Shown here in pieces: positions 53,238 through 62,948 of a stretch of DNA of 64,000 nt. Source of the DNA: Paraglaciecola arctica BSs20135. Lineage in GTDB: Bacteria; Pseudomonadota; Gammaproteobacteria; Enterobacterales; Alteromonadaceae. A model generated the notes under the pieces. That model had not been told where the DNA came from. It made no database searches and saw only the letters and a program-made list of their open reading frames with translations. The position numbers and the translations under genes were made by a program. Every line of letters starts with the position of its first letter. Position 1 is the stretch's first letter. The stretch covers positions 1-64,000 of the forward strand of contig NZ_BAEO01000005.1 of NCBI RefSeq assembly GCF_000314995.1, written 5' to 3'.

Positions 53238-54551
53238 ATGGATCACCCTGAATTTTTATTAAGCCGTCGCCAATTGCTCAGTGGCGTCGCGGCCACCGCA
53301 GCAATTTCTTCTATGGGGACCTCAGCACAAAGCGCTAAAAGTGCTTTTACACTGGGAAATTCAGGTAACCAATCAGCTGACAAATTAGCCTCTGATGAAG
53401 GGTTTTGGCGGGACGTCGCGTCTAATTACAATAGTACTCAAGGAATTATCAATCTTGAACATGGCTATTGGGGAAAAATGGCCAAACCTGTACTAGAAGC
53501 CTATGACCTAGCAAATAAAAAAGTGAATACTCAAAACTCTTATTATGCTCGCAAAAACTTTCCCGAGGATATGCGTCAAGCAACCCATAAAGTGGCTCAA
53601 GCTCTTGGTGTACAAGACGGCGAAATAGTGCTCACCCGCAATGCTACTGAAGCAATTCACAACCTAATTCGCCAATATCAAGGTTTAAAACCAGGCGACG
53701 CCGTACTTCTGGCCGACAGTGACTATCCTAGCTTTAAATCCACCATGCACTGGTTACAACAAGACCAAGGTGTGGCAAGTATTGAATTACTGACCCCTTC
53801 ATTTGCCGATCAAACACAGTTGTTGCAGTGTTATCTCGATGCCTTCGAGCAACATCCTAATATTAAATTGCTGCTACTCACCCATGTGAGCAATCAGCAT
53901 GGTCTGGTTTTTCCCGTAAAAGCCATAGTTACCGAAGCCAACAAGCGGGGCATCGATGTTATCTGTGATTGTGCTCAATCTTGGGGATTAATAGACTATA
54001 AAATACCTGAGTTAGCAGTGAACTGGGCAGGATTTAACTTACACAAATGGATAGGCTCACCTGTAGGTGTTGGGGCACTTTATATGAAAAAAGCCACACT
54101 AGAAAAAATCGCCCCCTATCCTGGTGAGTCAGATTCTGACAACAGTCGAGCCTATACTAGGGTCCATACAGCCACTGCAAATTTTGCGGCTTTTATGACG
54201 GTGCCAGCTGCGTTAGATTTTCATCACGCAATTGGCGGCGACAATAAAGAAGCTCGCCTCAAATATCTACGTAATTTATGGTTTAGCGAGGCGCAAAACT
54301 TACCTCATATTGAGGTATTAGGTGGCAAAGACAAGATGTCGTCCACAGGAATGAGTTCCTTTAGAATGGCAGGAAAAACCAGTATTGAAGAAGCGAAAAA
54401 ACTCCAGCAAACACTAGAAAACGATTTTGGTATTTTTACAGTAGTGCGTAAAGGTTTACATTCAGGAGCTTGTATCCGTATAACCCCTCAGGTATTTACC
54501 GCTGCCGATGATATTCAGAAACTCGTAGATAGTTTGAAAAAACTGGCTTAA
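53238..54551 (+). CDS. Tat-exported class V aminotransferase-like PLP enzyme
   Basis: 437 residues. A twin-arginine signal, LSRRQLLSGVAATAAISSMG, leads residues 1-35. The catalytic domain is a class V fold (isopenicillin-N epimerase-like): NLEHGYWGKM, NATEAIHNLIR, LLTHVSNQHGLVFP, DCAQSWG, and the PLP lysine in NLHKWIGSPVGVGALYMKK. Related exported PLP enzymes include PvdN of Pseudomonas. A periplasmic PLP enzyme acting on an imported compound near a TonB receptor would be plausible, but this is inference. Confidence 0.88.
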   Translation: MDHPEFLLSRRQLLSGVAATAAISSMGTSAQSAKSAFTLGNSGNQSADKLASDEGFWRDVASNYNSTQGIINLEHGYWGKMAKPVLEAYDLANKKVNTQNSYYARKNFPEDMRQATHKVAQALGVQDGEIVLTRNATEAIHNLIRQYQGLKPGDAVLLADSDYPSFKSTMHWLQQDQGVASIELLTPSFADQTQLLQCYLDAFEQHPNIKLLLLTHVSNQHGLVFPVKAIVTEANKRGIDVICDCAQSWGLIDYKIPELAVNWAGFNLHKWIGSPVGVGALYMKKATLEKIAPYPGESDSDNSRAYTRVHTATANFAAFMTVPAALDFHHAIGGDNKEARLKYLRNLWFSEAQNLPHIEVLGGKDKMSSTGMSSFRMAGKTSIEEAKKLQQTLENDFGIFTVVRKGLHSGACIRITPQVFTAADDIQKLVDSLKKLA

Positions 54552-54635
54552 ATTTTTGCGATTTCTTACCCACTAAGAGTGATTGCAATATGATGTAAAC
54601 ATTAGTCATTGCTTTGTTCAGCGATAATCATGACA

Positions 54636-56060
54636 TTAAGATAAAGTAAGGTAGCTCACAGCAGTGATGATAAACGCCAGGAAGATATTCAACATTAAAC
54701 CTTCTCTGGCCATAGTTTTAATACTAAATTTATCCATACCATAAACAATGGCATTAGGTGCTGTGGCAACTGGCAACATAAAAGCGCAACTAGCACTGAT
54801 AGCTGCTGGCATCATCATTAATGCAGGATCAATTCCAGCTGCTACACCTGCAGCCGCTAATATTGGCATCAATAACGTAGCGGTGGCAGTATTTGAAGTA
54901 ATTTCAGTTAAGAAAGTCACAAATAAACAAATACATAATATTAGTAGCGGCACAGGTAACCCAGATAAACCCGATAACCCCTCTCCCATCAAGGCACTTA
55001 ACCCCGAAGCAGAAAACGCCTTGGCGATACAGATACCGCCAGCGAATAACAATAACATCCCCCATGGAATCGAAACTGCAGTATCCCAATCAAGTAATTT
55101 GTCTGATTTAGCTTTAGTCGTCACTTCACCAAACTTATGATTATTAGCAGAGGTCAAAGCTTCAGTTTTGTTACCATTAGGTATGATAAACATCAATACC
55201 ACGCCAGCCAAAGCAATACTGCTGTCACCGATACTGGGCATATTTAGCCATACCGTCCAATAGGGCCTAAACATCCAAGCTAGAGCCACCATTAAAAAGG
55301 TGATCAACACACGCTTTTCAGCCGGTTGCCAAGGACCGGATTTGGGCAATATATACTCTTGGGTGTTTTCAAGCTTGCGGGTTAACCACCAAGCAATAAC
55401 TGGAATGCCAATAACAACGATAGGAACACCTGTTTTCATCCATTCTAGAAAACTTATTTCTTTGCCTTGAGTTTCGAGGTAAACACTCATAAAAATAATA
55501 TTCGGTGGTGTGCCAACTGGGGTTCCCACACCACCTAAACTCGCTGCATAAGCAATGCCCAATAACATTGCAATAGTCAGCTTGGGATCTTTTACATGTT
55601 GTAATACGGCTAGTGTTATAGGCAGAAGCATTAAAGTAGTAGCCGAATTAGAGATCCACATACTTAAAATCGCGGCGGTCAACATAAAACCAAACACCAA
55701 ACGTTTAGCACTTTTACCACCAGTAACATTCACTAAATAAAAAGCCAAACGACTATGTACATTGGACTTTTCCAATGCCTTAGAGAGCATAAATGCGCCC
55801 ATCAACAACAAAATAACATGACTTCCCAGTGCCGATGCCGACTCTTTATGGGTCAACACCCCCGCCATAGGAAAGCCAAAAAATGGGATGAGAGACGTAA
55901 CGGGTATAGGCAGGGCTTCTGTTACCCACAACATAGCAGTAAATAAAGTGATAGCCGCTGTAGCGGCTATCAAGTGAGGCTGACCTATAAGAACTAGGCC
56001 AAAATATAGAACAAGTGAGCTGAATACAGAAAGTATTATTAGCTTATTGTGAGTTTGCAT
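54636..56060 (-). CDS. DASS/SLC13 family sodium:anion symporter
   Basis: 474 residues with about 11-12 membrane helices. Family marks: ALPIPVTSLIPFFGFP, ISNSATTLMLLPITLAVL (SNT motif 1), GGVGTPVGTPPNI, and TEITSNTATATLLMPIL (SNT motif 2). Moves di- or tricarboxylates, or sulfate, with Na+. The internal loop (residues about 300-325) is short, as in bacterial members. Its start overlaps the nagZ stop by 17 bases, so they are likely co-transcribed. Confidence 0.92.
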   Translation of the reverse strand: MQTHNKLIILSVFSSLVLYFGLVLIGQPHLIAATAAITLFTAMLWVTEALPIPVTSLIPFFGFPMAGVLTHKESASALGSHVILLLMGAFMLSKALEKSNVHSRLAFYLVNVTGGKSAKRLVFGFMLTAAILSMWISNSATTLMLLPITLAVLQHVKDPKLTIAMLLGIAYAASLGGVGTPVGTPPNIIFMSVYLETQGKEISFLEWMKTGVPIVVIGIPVIAWWLTRKLENTQEYILPKSGPWQPAEKRVLITFLMVALAWMFRPYWTVWLNMPSIGDSSIALAGVVLMFIIPNGNKTEALTSANNHKFGEVTTKAKSDKLLDWDTAVSIPWGMLLLFAGGICIAKAFSASGLSALMGEGLSGLSGLPVPLLILCICLFVTFLTEITSNTATATLLMPILAAAGVAAGIDPALMMMPAAISASCAFMLPVATAPNAIVYGMDKFSIKTMAREGLMLNIFLAFIITAVSYLTLS

Positions 56061-57075
56061 AAAATTGATCTAATACTTTGTTGGCTGCTTGATATTCTGT
56101 AGTCTTTTTCAAACTAGAAAAATCTGAACCCGCTGCTTTTCTGAGGCTTTTAATTCTATCGACACTATTTATCTGTAATTCCATATCTGAAGGTAAGCCA
56201 TCAATCACCTTAGTTGCACCCTTTGGATCATTACATACCAAAACCATGTCACAGCCTGCTTCTAACGCAAGCTCAGCACGTTCAACAATGTTTCCCATTT
56301 GCACGGCACCTTGCATAGACAAATCATCTGAAAACACCACACCGTTAAAATCCAGTTCTTGGCGCAAAATTTGTTTGATCCACTTTTGTGAAAAACCTGC
56401 GGGTAAATCATCCACATCAGGATAAATTACATGGGCTGGCATCACAGCATCAAGTAAGCCTTGTTGATTAATAGCTTTAAAAATAGCCATATCGAGGGCA
56501 AATATATCTTCTCTACTACGATTATCTACTGGCATGGCGATATGGGAATCTTCCAGTACATTGCCATGCCCTGGAAAATGTTTTCCTGTCGCTCGCATTC
56601 CAGCACGGTGCATCCCTTTAATAAATTCGCTGGCTAATGGAATAATTTTTTCCGGTTTCTGGTGAAAGCTACGGTCACCTATCACTGCTGATACACCATG
56701 AATATCAAGTACTGGGGCAAAACTAATATCGATATCAAAGGCTAAGAGTTCAGCTGCCATTAACCAACCAAATTGCTCACATAAATAGCCTGACTGTTGC
56801 ATGTTTTCATTGTTTTGTTGGGCAATACTGCCCATTGCAGGAATTTCACTAAAACCTTCACGAAAGCGCTGAACCCTTCCCCCTTCATGGTCTGTGGCGA
56901 TCACCAAATCGTTACGCGTAACACTTCTTGTATGCCTTACTAAGTCAGAAAGCTGTTTTTGATCGTAATAGTTGCGGCTAAATAAAATAAGCCCGCCAAC
57001 TAAAGGATGATCGAGTATATCTATTTCTTCGTGTGTCAATTCATAGCCTGACACATCTAACATCAATGGCCCCAT
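56044..57075 (-). CDS. nagZ: Beta-N-acetylhexosaminidase NagZ
   Basis: 343 residues, GH3 fold, E. coli NagZ length. KHFPGHG with DSHIAMP is the catalytic region (the D-H pair of NagZ), and ATDHEGGRVQRF is the substrate region. Cleaves GlcNAc from 1,6-anhydroMurNAc peptides in peptidoglycan recycling. Overlaps the downstream carrier gene by 17 bases. Upstream is a 300-base divergent region with a palindromic repeat. Confidence 0.95.
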   Translation of the reverse strand: MGPLMLDVSGYELTHEEIDILDHPLVGGLILFSRNYYDQKQLSDLVRHTRSVTRNDLVIATDHEGGRVQRFREGFSEIPAMGSIAQQNNENMQQSGYLCEQFGWLMAAELLAFDIDISFAPVLDIHGVSAVIGDRSFHQKPEKIIPLASEFIKGMHRAGMRATGKHFPGHGNVLEDSHIAMPVDNRSREDIFALDMAIFKAINQQGLLDAVMPAHVIYPDVDDLPAGFSQKWIKQILRQELDFNGVVFSDDLSMQGAVQMGNIVERAELALEAGCDMVLVCNDPKGATKVIDGLPSDMELQINSVDRIKSLRKAAGSDFSSLKKTTEYQAANKVLDQFYANSQ

Positions 57076-57156
57076 TAATTAGTGCCCTTCTTTTTAGCGG
57101 GTTAAAAATTTAGTGGACATACTATATGGAAAATCAAATCCTGACGTCAATCATTT

Positions 57157-57307
57157 ATACCAATCAACATAAAATCGGCTAGAGCTTTCCCAAAGGGCCG
57201 CGCCTACGTCCATGAATCTTAAATAACACCACTATTATTAAATTCACACGTCTTGAATAAGCTCCTTTAAAACTCACTGAAGCGTAATTCTTTATGCTGA
57301 TTGGTAT
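57157..57307. repeat. MITE-like inverted repeat element between nagZ and nadK
   Basis: ATACCAATCAACATAAA (57157-57173) is inverted with one mismatch as TTTATGCTGATTGGTAT (57291-57307), giving a 151-bp unit. The (T)ATACCAAT terminus is a known type of end for miniature elements in marine gammaproteobacteria (as I recall). A single half-like GATTGGTATAA also appears at about 36352. The rest of the 57076-57384 divergent region shows no gene. Confidence 0.6.
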
Positions 57308-57384
57308 TTATCCAAATGAAAAATATGACTTTCAAACTGTCACGTGGTTATACTCTGGCAAACCGATATTTATGATGTTTTTTA

Positions 57385-58260
57385 ATGAAATTTAAAACCG
57401 TTGGGTTAATTGGCAAACAAGCACACCAAGGTGCAAATTTAAGTCTAAAGGCATTAATAGTCTATTTGACCAAACGTGGTTGTCGGGTATTAGTCGAAAC
57501 CAAAACTGCAAAAGAATTAGATAAAAATGGTTTTGAATCTGCTGATATTAAAGAAATTGGTAAACAAGCAGATTTAGCCATAGTGGTCGGCGGTGATGGC
57601 AATATGCTTGGCGCAGCTAGAATACTGGCAGAGTTTAATGTGGCTGTGGTAGGGGTTAACCGTGGCAACTTAGGATTTTTAACCGACATCAATCCCGATG
57701 ATTTTGAACCGCAACTTGATAGCATTTTTGATGGTGACTACAAAATAGAACAACGCTTCTTACTAGAAGTCGAAGTCTATCGAGGTGGTGAAATCCAAAG
57801 CAAAGACTCTGCAGTAAACGAAGTAGTAATTCACCACGGCAAAGTAGCGCATATGATGGAATTTGAAGTATATCTAGATGATAACTTTGTATTTAGCCAA
57901 CGCTCTGATGGTTTAATTGTAGCCACACCTACTGGCTCTACAGCCTATTCTTTATCGGGTGGAGGACCAATACTTACACCTAATTTGGATGCTTTAACCT
58001 TAGTACCTATGTTTCCGCACACCTTAAGCAGTCGCCCTATAGTGGTAGACGCCAACAGTACAGTTAAATTGAAAGTATCGCCCGAAAACACCGACAATTT
58101 ACAAGTCAGTTGTGATAGCCATATAGTGCTAACCGTTTTACCTGGCGACGAAATCATTATCTGTAAAAATCCAGCCAAACTGTCTTTAATCCATCCCAAA
58201 GATTACAACTATTTCAATGTGTTACGCACAAAACTTGGTTGGGGCAGTAAACTTTACTAA
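57385..58260 (+). CDS. nadK: NAD kinase
   Basis: 291 residues, normal length. The ATP/NAD site [11 protein letters not shown] is the GGDGT-type motif, followed by [33 protein letters not shown] and a C-terminal beta layer. Phosphorylates NAD to NADP. Followed by a terminator-like palindrome that also carries the SOS-type sites of recN. Confidence 0.97.
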   Translation: MKFKTVGLIGKQAHQGANLSLKALIVYLTKRGCRVLVETKTAKELDKNGFESADIKEIGKQADLAIVVGGDGNMLGAARILAEFNVAVVGVNRGNLGFLTDINPDDFEPQLDSIFDGDYKIEQRFLLEVEVYRGGEIQSKDSAVNEVVIHHGKVAHMMEFEVYLDDNFVFSQRSDGLIVATPTGSTAYSLSGGGPILTPNLDALTLVPMFPHTLSSRPIVVDANSTVKLKVSPENTDNLQVSCDSHIVLTVLPGDEIIICKNPAKLSLIHPKDYNYFNVLRTKLGWGSKLY

Positions 58261-58307
58261 TAAAACATTACTTTTTTTGAAGAGATAACTAGACACTAAG
58301 CAAAAGC

Positions 58308-58342
58308 ATGTTTATATTTACAGTTACTGTATATTTAAACAT
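58308..58342 (+). promoter_or_regulatory. Double LexA-type box inside a terminator-like palindrome
   Basis: Two SOS boxes are mirror images: ATGT-N8-ACAG (58308-58323) and CTGT-N8-ACAT (58327-58342), symmetrical about 58325. Each has one mismatch to CTGT-N8-ACAG. The arms extend to AAAAGCATG and CATGCTTTTTTT, so the whole palindrome (58302-58349) could also end nadK transcription. RecN is a classical LexA target. The recN start is 34 bases downstream. Confidence 0.75.
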
Positions 58343-58375
58343 GCTTTTTTTGTATGTCTTTATCGAGAATTAATA

Positions 58376-60049
58376 ATGTTAACTCATCTATCCATTCGTA
58401 ACTTCGCCGTAGTAAAAACCTTAGACGTTGATTTTAGCTTAGGTATGACAGCCATAACCGGCGAAACAGGTGCGGGTAAGTCGATATCGGTTGATGCCTT
58501 AGGGTTATGTTTGGGTGACAGAGCAGACAGTAGCATGGTACGCACAGGAGCCGACAAAGCCGAAGTAAGTGCAGGTTTTAATGTGAAGCAGCTACCCGGA
58601 GCCCTGAAATGGCTTGAAGAGCATGAATTGTTAGATGACAATGAAGTGTTGATTAGACGCGTTATATCCTCTGAGGGACGTTCTAAAGCCTTTGTGAATG
58701 GCTCACCAGTACCTTTGCAACAGTTAAAAAATCTAGGGCAATTTTTATTAAGCATTCATGGGCAACATGCTCATCAACAAATATTAAAAAGTGATAATCA
58801 ACGGCACCTGCTCGATCAATACGCAGAACATCACACTTTGTTGACTAAAGTCGCGGATTGTTATCAGACCCTAAGAACACAGCAACAGCATTATCAACAC
58901 TTACTTGAGGGTCAACAACAGCGTGTCGATCGCAGTCAGTTGTTGTCATATCAGATCCAAGAATTGGACGAATTTTCCTTAGCAGAAGAAGAATTTGTTT
59001 CTCTAGAATCAGAACATAAAAAGCTCAGTCATAGCCAAACCTTACTAGAACAAAGCCAAATTAGTTTTCATCAGCTTTACGAAGCAGAAGAGTTTAATGC
59101 CTTATCAGCGGTGCAAAGCAGTGTTGACCGTTTAACTGAGTTACAAGAGCACGACCCAAGTCTTGCGCCTATTGTGACTATGTTAACTGAGGCCAGCATT
59201 CAAATAGACGAAGCTGCCAACGAATTAAGAGCCTATACCGAGCAGCTTGAAATCGACCCTATGCGTATGCAAAACGTTGAAGCGCGATACTCACAAGCCT
59301 TAGATTTATCCAGAAAACATAATGTTCGGCCTGAAGCATTATATGAGTTCCATCAACAACTCAGTACTGAGTTTAGTGAGTTAGTCAAAGACGACTCATT
59401 GTTAGAAGAATTAAAAATACAATTATTGGAATTAGAACAGCAGTATCACCAAGCGGCGAACAAACTCAGCCTATCTAGGCAAAAAGCCGCCAAGTTTTTT
59501 GCTAAACAGGTCGAACAGCATATTCATCATATGAACATGGCTGATGCGGTATTTAAAATTGTTGTAGAACATCATACCCAAGGCACACCTAACAAATTAG
59601 GATTGGATACGGTGCAATTTGTGGTGTCGACTAACAAAGGCCAAGCCTTAGATAATCTTGAAAAAATTGTATCTGGTGGTGAGTTGTCTCGCATCGGATT
59701 AGCTATTCAAGTGATTAGTTCTAGTAATAATGATATTTCCACTATGATTTTTGATGAAGTCGACAGCGGTATCAGCGGTTCAACGGCATCAGTGGTCGGT
59801 CAGTTATTACGTAAGTTAGGTGAAAGTGCCCAAGTAATTTGTGTGACTCACCTACCCCAAGTGGCAGCTCGAGCTCACAATCAAATGTTTGTTACTAAGT
59901 TCAGTGATAAAAAAACCACAGAAACTCACATGATTTGTTTGCAAGAAAGTGAACGAATTGAAGAATTGGCACGTCTACTAGCAGGAGATACTCTTACCGA
60001 GTCTGCTTTAGCTAATGCCAAAGAATTGTTACAAATCAGTAATTCATAA
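58376..60049 (+). CDS. recN: DNA repair protein RecN
   Basis: 557 residues, SMC-like. N-terminal Walker A TGETGAGKSISVDALGLCLG, a central coiled coil (QQQQRVDRS ... LEELKIQLLELEQQYHQAANKL), and the C-terminal signature KIVSGGELSRIGLAIQ with Walker B MIFDEVDSGISG. Binds broken DNA ends and supports recombinational repair. Upstream double LexA box predicts SOS induction. Confidence 0.97.
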   Translation: MLTHLSIRNFAVVKTLDVDFSLGMTAITGETGAGKSISVDALGLCLGDRADSSMVRTGADKAEVSAGFNVKQLPGALKWLEEHELLDDNEVLIRRVISSEGRSKAFVNGSPVPLQQLKNLGQFLLSIHGQHAHQQILKSDNQRHLLDQYAEHHTLLTKVADCYQTLRTQQQHYQHLLEGQQQRVDRSQLLSYQIQELDEFSLAEEEFVSLESEHKKLSHSQTLLEQSQISFHQLYEAEEFNALSAVQSSVDRLTELQEHDPSLAPIVTMLTEASIQIDEAANELRAYTEQLEIDPMRMQNVEARYSQALDLSRKHNVRPEALYEFHQQLSTEFSELVKDDSLLEELKIQLLELEQQYHQAANKLSLSRQKAAKFFAKQVEQHIHHMNMADAVFKIVVEHHTQGTPNKLGLDTVQFVVSTNKGQALDNLEKIVSGGELSRIGLAIQVISSSNNDISTMIFDEVDSGISGSTASVVGQLLRKLGESAQVICVTHLPQVAARAHNQMFVTKFSDKKTTETHMICLQESERIEELARLLAGDTLTESALANAKELLQISNS

Positions 60050-60165
60050 CAATTAAGCATTGATTGCGCTAACGCGGCTGGGTTAGGATGCTTCGCTAAA
60101 TAAGTGTGAGTTACTCTCGCATTTATCCGTTTTCGCTTTTTTACATGCTGAGATATTGAGTAACA

Positions 60166-60522
60166 ATGAAGTTTAAGAATTTACTAGTTATATTAACCGC
60201 CACCATTATGTTATCAGCCTGTGCTGATTGGATTTTCCGAATTGATATCCCCCAAGGTAACTTTTTGGACGAAAAAGACGTTAAAAAGCTTAGGATCGAA
60301 ATGACCAAGGAACAGGTTGTATATGTACTAGGTAAACCTGTTCTAGAAGACGCTTTTGATCACGACACATGGTATTACTTGTATCAAATGAAGCGTGGCA
60401 TGAAACAGCGCGGTGAGGATTTCCGTAAAGAACTCACTATTAAGTTTGTTGACGATAAAATTACCGAAGTAACAGGTGATTTTGAATTATCCGAAGAATT
60501 TAGTATTCCACTAGATCAGTAA
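60166..60522 (+). CDS. bamE: Outer membrane assembly lipoprotein BamE (SmpA/OmlA)
   Basis: 118 residues. Lipoprotein signal with lipobox MLSAC, then FRIDIPQGNFLDEKDVKKLRIEMTKEQVVYVLGKPVLED and WYYLYQMKRG, the BamE signature. Part of the Bam complex that folds outer-membrane barrels. 116 bases after recN, with its own terminator at 60536-60570. Confidence 0.95.
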   Translation: MKFKNLLVILTATIMLSACADWIFRIDIPQGNFLDEKDVKKLRIEMTKEQVVYVLGKPVLEDAFDHDTWYYLYQMKRGMKQRGEDFRKELTIKFVDDKITEVTGDFELSEEFSIPLDQ

Positions 60523-60535
60523 TAATTTCTCAATC

Positions 60536-60570
60536 TAAAATCTTCCGATTAACTTAACCGGAAGATTTTA
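60536..60570. terminator. Bidirectional terminator between bamE and rlmM
   Basis: TAAAATCTTCCG pairs perfectly with CGGAAGATTTTA (12 bp) around an 11-base loop, in the 55-base gap between convergent genes. Confidence 0.8.
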
Positions 60571-60577
60571 TGTTTGT

Positions 60578-61645
60578 CTACGGTAGTCTCAAATGCACCG
60601 TGACCTCTTCTCTATTGTGATAGAGATGTTTGGCTTGTATTAGATATTTACCCGTTTGATTGGCCTTCATCACCTCATCAATAATCGCTAACGCTCCCTG
60701 AACAGACTCGTAACGTTTTTTCATGGGTAACTTTAGATTAAACATAGCTTCTTTACAGCGGCCTTCTGCGACCCAAGTAGCCATAAGTTTTGCGACACGT
60801 TGCGGTTGCTCAATCATGTCGCAGACTAACCAGTAAATATTCTTTTTCTTGGGCTGAAACTTAAAGCCATCTTCTGGACAATAGGTCACCTGCCCTGTTT
60901 CCATTAATGCTTCATCCATAGCACCGTTATCGACAGCCTGCACAAACATGCCACGTTGCACAAGTTGATAGGTCCAGCCACCAGGGCAAGCGCCTAGGTC
61001 AACGGCATACAAACCACCTTGCAGACGTACATCATGCTCTTCTTTAGGGATAAAAGTTTGAAAGGCTTCATCAAGCTTTAAAGTCGAACGACTTGGCGCG
61101 TCATGGGGGAACTTCAAACGTAAAATGCCTAAGGCCAAGGGAGAATTATTATGAGTAAATGAATAACCAATATAGACTTTATCAGTTTTGGTAAAAAACA
61201 CATGTAATACAGGTTTTTTACTATTATCTTTGACGGTTAACTTGTTCTTTTTACGCAAAGCTTGCCTAAAAGGCACGCTTATTTTTCGGCATAACTTCGA
61301 CAATTCTCTGCCATCAGTGGTGTCAGAATATTCCACTCGTAACTCACCACATAAGGGAAATCCTTCACAAGCAGCCAAAAGTGGGCCAATGCGATCAGCC
61401 ACGTCTATATTCTCAAGTACTTGTTTACAAGCAAACTGTTGGCGAGCAAAAATGAGTTTGTTGAATTTTAACTGCTTTGCTAATAACTCTGCATGTTCTT
61501 CTTGATAACAATTAAATAAAACATAACCACTGTTGGCTTTTGTTTTTGAATAACCAAACACGTCTAATTGAGCGGCTTTATCTTGGACTTCATTTGCCAC
61601 ATCGTTCTCAAAACCACTGCGGCAATACAATAATAATCCGGCCAT
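60578..61645 (-). CDS. rlmM: 23S rRNA (cytidine-2498-2'-O)-methyltransferase RlmM
   Basis: 355 residues, usual length. N-terminal THUMP-like region, then the RrmJ-fold with LGACPGGWTYQLVQRGM (SAM site) and YWLVCDMIEQP. Catalytic K-D-K tetrad members are consistent: FNLKLPMKKRYESV. Methylates C2498 of 23S rRNA. Start is 4 bases from the DUF423 stop, so one transcript. Confidence 0.95.
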   Translation of the reverse strand: MAGLLLYCRSGFENDVANEVQDKAAQLDVFGYSKTKANSGYVLFNCYQEEHAELLAKQLKFNKLIFARQQFACKQVLENIDVADRIGPLLAACEGFPLCGELRVEYSDTTDGRELSKLCRKISVPFRQALRKKNKLTVKDNSKKPVLHVFFTKTDKVYIGYSFTHNNSPLALGILRLKFPHDAPSRSTLKLDEAFQTFIPKEEHDVRLQGGLYAVDLGACPGGWTYQLVQRGMFVQAVDNGAMDEALMETGQVTYCPEDGFKFQPKKKNIYWLVCDMIEQPQRVAKLMATWVAEGRCKEAMFNLKLPMKKRYESVQGALAIIDEVMKANQTGKYLIQAKHLYHNREEVTVHLRLP

Positions 61646-61648
61646 TGT

Positions 61649-62023
61649 TTAATTAGCTCCTTTTAAGGCTGCGGCTACTAGCAAAGCCCAGCCGACAATA
61701 AAACAAACACCACCTAAAGGCGTAATTGGGCCAAACCATTTAATTTGGGTGAGCGCCAACATATATAAACTACCACTAAATAACATGATGCCAGCGAACA
61801 TAAAGCCTGCGCTATATACCAACAATGATTGAGGCATCTGGCGATACATAATGACCAATAAAATGATGGCAAGACTGTGATACATCTGATATTGCACACC
61901 AGTTTGAAAGGTGTTTAACAATGTTTCGGATAACTTACTTTTAAGGCCATGAGCAGCAAAGGCGCCCAACACAACCGACAGCATGGCGCTGAATGCAGCA
62001 ATACTTAATAGGATTTTCATCAA
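61649..62023 (-). CDS. DUF423 membrane protein (YgdD-like)
   Basis: 124 residues with four membrane helices. FGAFAAHGLKSKLSETLLNTFQTGVQYQMYHSLAI is the conserved start of DUF423 (here GAFAAHGL), and PITPLGGVCFIVGWALLV closes it. Usually found next to rlmM, as here. Function unknown. Confidence 0.93.
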   Translation of the reverse strand: MMKILLSIAAFSAMLSVVLGAFAAHGLKSKLSETLLNTFQTGVQYQMYHSLAIILLVIMYRQMPQSLLVYSAGFMFAGIMLFSGSLYMLALTQIKWFGPITPLGGVCFIVGWALLVAAALKGAN

Positions 62024-62200
62024 AAAAATGACTCATATAATAGATTAGGATCCAACAAACACCTTGTTGGAATTTACATAAGTCATGATCATAACAAAAA
62101 CCAACAACTGTTGGTTATCAATTACAGGGCTAGGATTGATTAAACGTTGAGATGTCAGCCAAAACACAGGCTGAAATTTGCTTGTAGAAGCTATTTTATT

Positions 62201-62725
62201 CTAAAATTTATTGTAGCTAGACTTACCAAGCCCGATCGATATAGTTGATCCTTCAGATAATTCAAATTCAATCCCCGCTTGTAAATTAGTCGCGGTATCC
62301 CAAGTGTTATTTGCTTGTCCATCAAGGGAGTAATCAACATTTACGAGTCCCACACCAGCCTTAATAAAGGGGGAAGCATGATCAAACAAACCAGTATATT
62401 TTAGTTTAGCGTGACTCCAAAAACCTACATTAGTTAAGGCAGAATATTCCGGAACTGACATCTCTATTGCGCTGATATTAGCTTTAGAAAAGTTTAAGCT
62501 GTTATTCCATTCAAGCTTCCAATCATTATCGAGATTAAATTCATATTCCACGCCAACAAACACCGTTGGAACATATTTAGCACTCACTTTACTTTGCTCA
62601 GGAGTTGCGAGCATATCAACATGAGATAAAGCAGCACCGTAAAAATATTGCGGTTGTAGCTCTTCAGCCATCACGGGGGTGAAACTAAAATAAGTCATAG
62701 TGATAATGGGAATTAGGTACTTCAT
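62201..62725 (-). CDS. Outer-membrane beta-barrel protein
   Basis: 174 residues from ATG 62725, with AGGA 8 bases upstream; a second ATG at 62734 overlaps the upstream ribosome-binding site. Signal peptide to about 20 (PVMAEE). The mature part shows amphipathic strands (QYFYGAALSHVDML, PTVFVGVEYEFNLDNDWKLEWNNSL, PFIKAGVGLVNVDYSLDG, STISIGLGKSSYNKF) like OmpW/OmpX-type small barrels. The gene follows the XRE gene by one base, so it is the third gene of a DUF2975-XRE-barrel operon. No specific family named. Confidence 0.75.
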   Translation of the reverse strand: MKYLIPIITMTYFSFTPVMAEELQPQYFYGAALSHVDMLATPEQSKVSAKYVPTVFVGVEYEFNLDNDWKLEWNNSLNFSKANISAIEMSVPEYSALTNVGFWSHAKLKYTGLFDHASPFIKAGVGLVNVDYSLDGQANNTWDTATNLQAGIEFELSEGSTISIGLGKSSYNKF

Positions 62726-62726
62726 T

Positions 62727-62948
62727 TTATTCATCCTTTTGTTGTTCTGTCTGATGCAGCAAAATATCGCCAGGGTTACATTTGAGAGCAGCGCATATTG
62801 CATCAAGGGTTGAAAATCTTATCGCTTTAGCTCTACCACTTTTTAGTACAGATAAATTTTGAGGGGTTACATTAACCAATTCGGCTAATTCCATTAGCTT
62901 CATTTTCCGCTTGGCCAACATCACGTCTAGTTGAATGATAATAGCCAT
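62727..62948 (-). CDS. XRE family regulator, YozG/HTH_26 type
   Basis: 73 residues from ATG 62948, which overlaps the stop of the upstream DUF2975 gene (TAATG). The HTH is QLDVMLAKRKMKLMELAELVNVTPQNLSVLKSGRAKAIRFSTLDAICAALKCNPGDILL, a HTH_26-type form. A longer frame to 63002 is a worse start. Typical partner of DUF2975 proteins. Confidence 0.9.
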   Translation of the reverse strand: MAIIIQLDVMLAKRKMKLMELAELVNVTPQNLSVLKSGRAKAIRFSTLDAICAALKCNPGDILLHQTEQQKDE

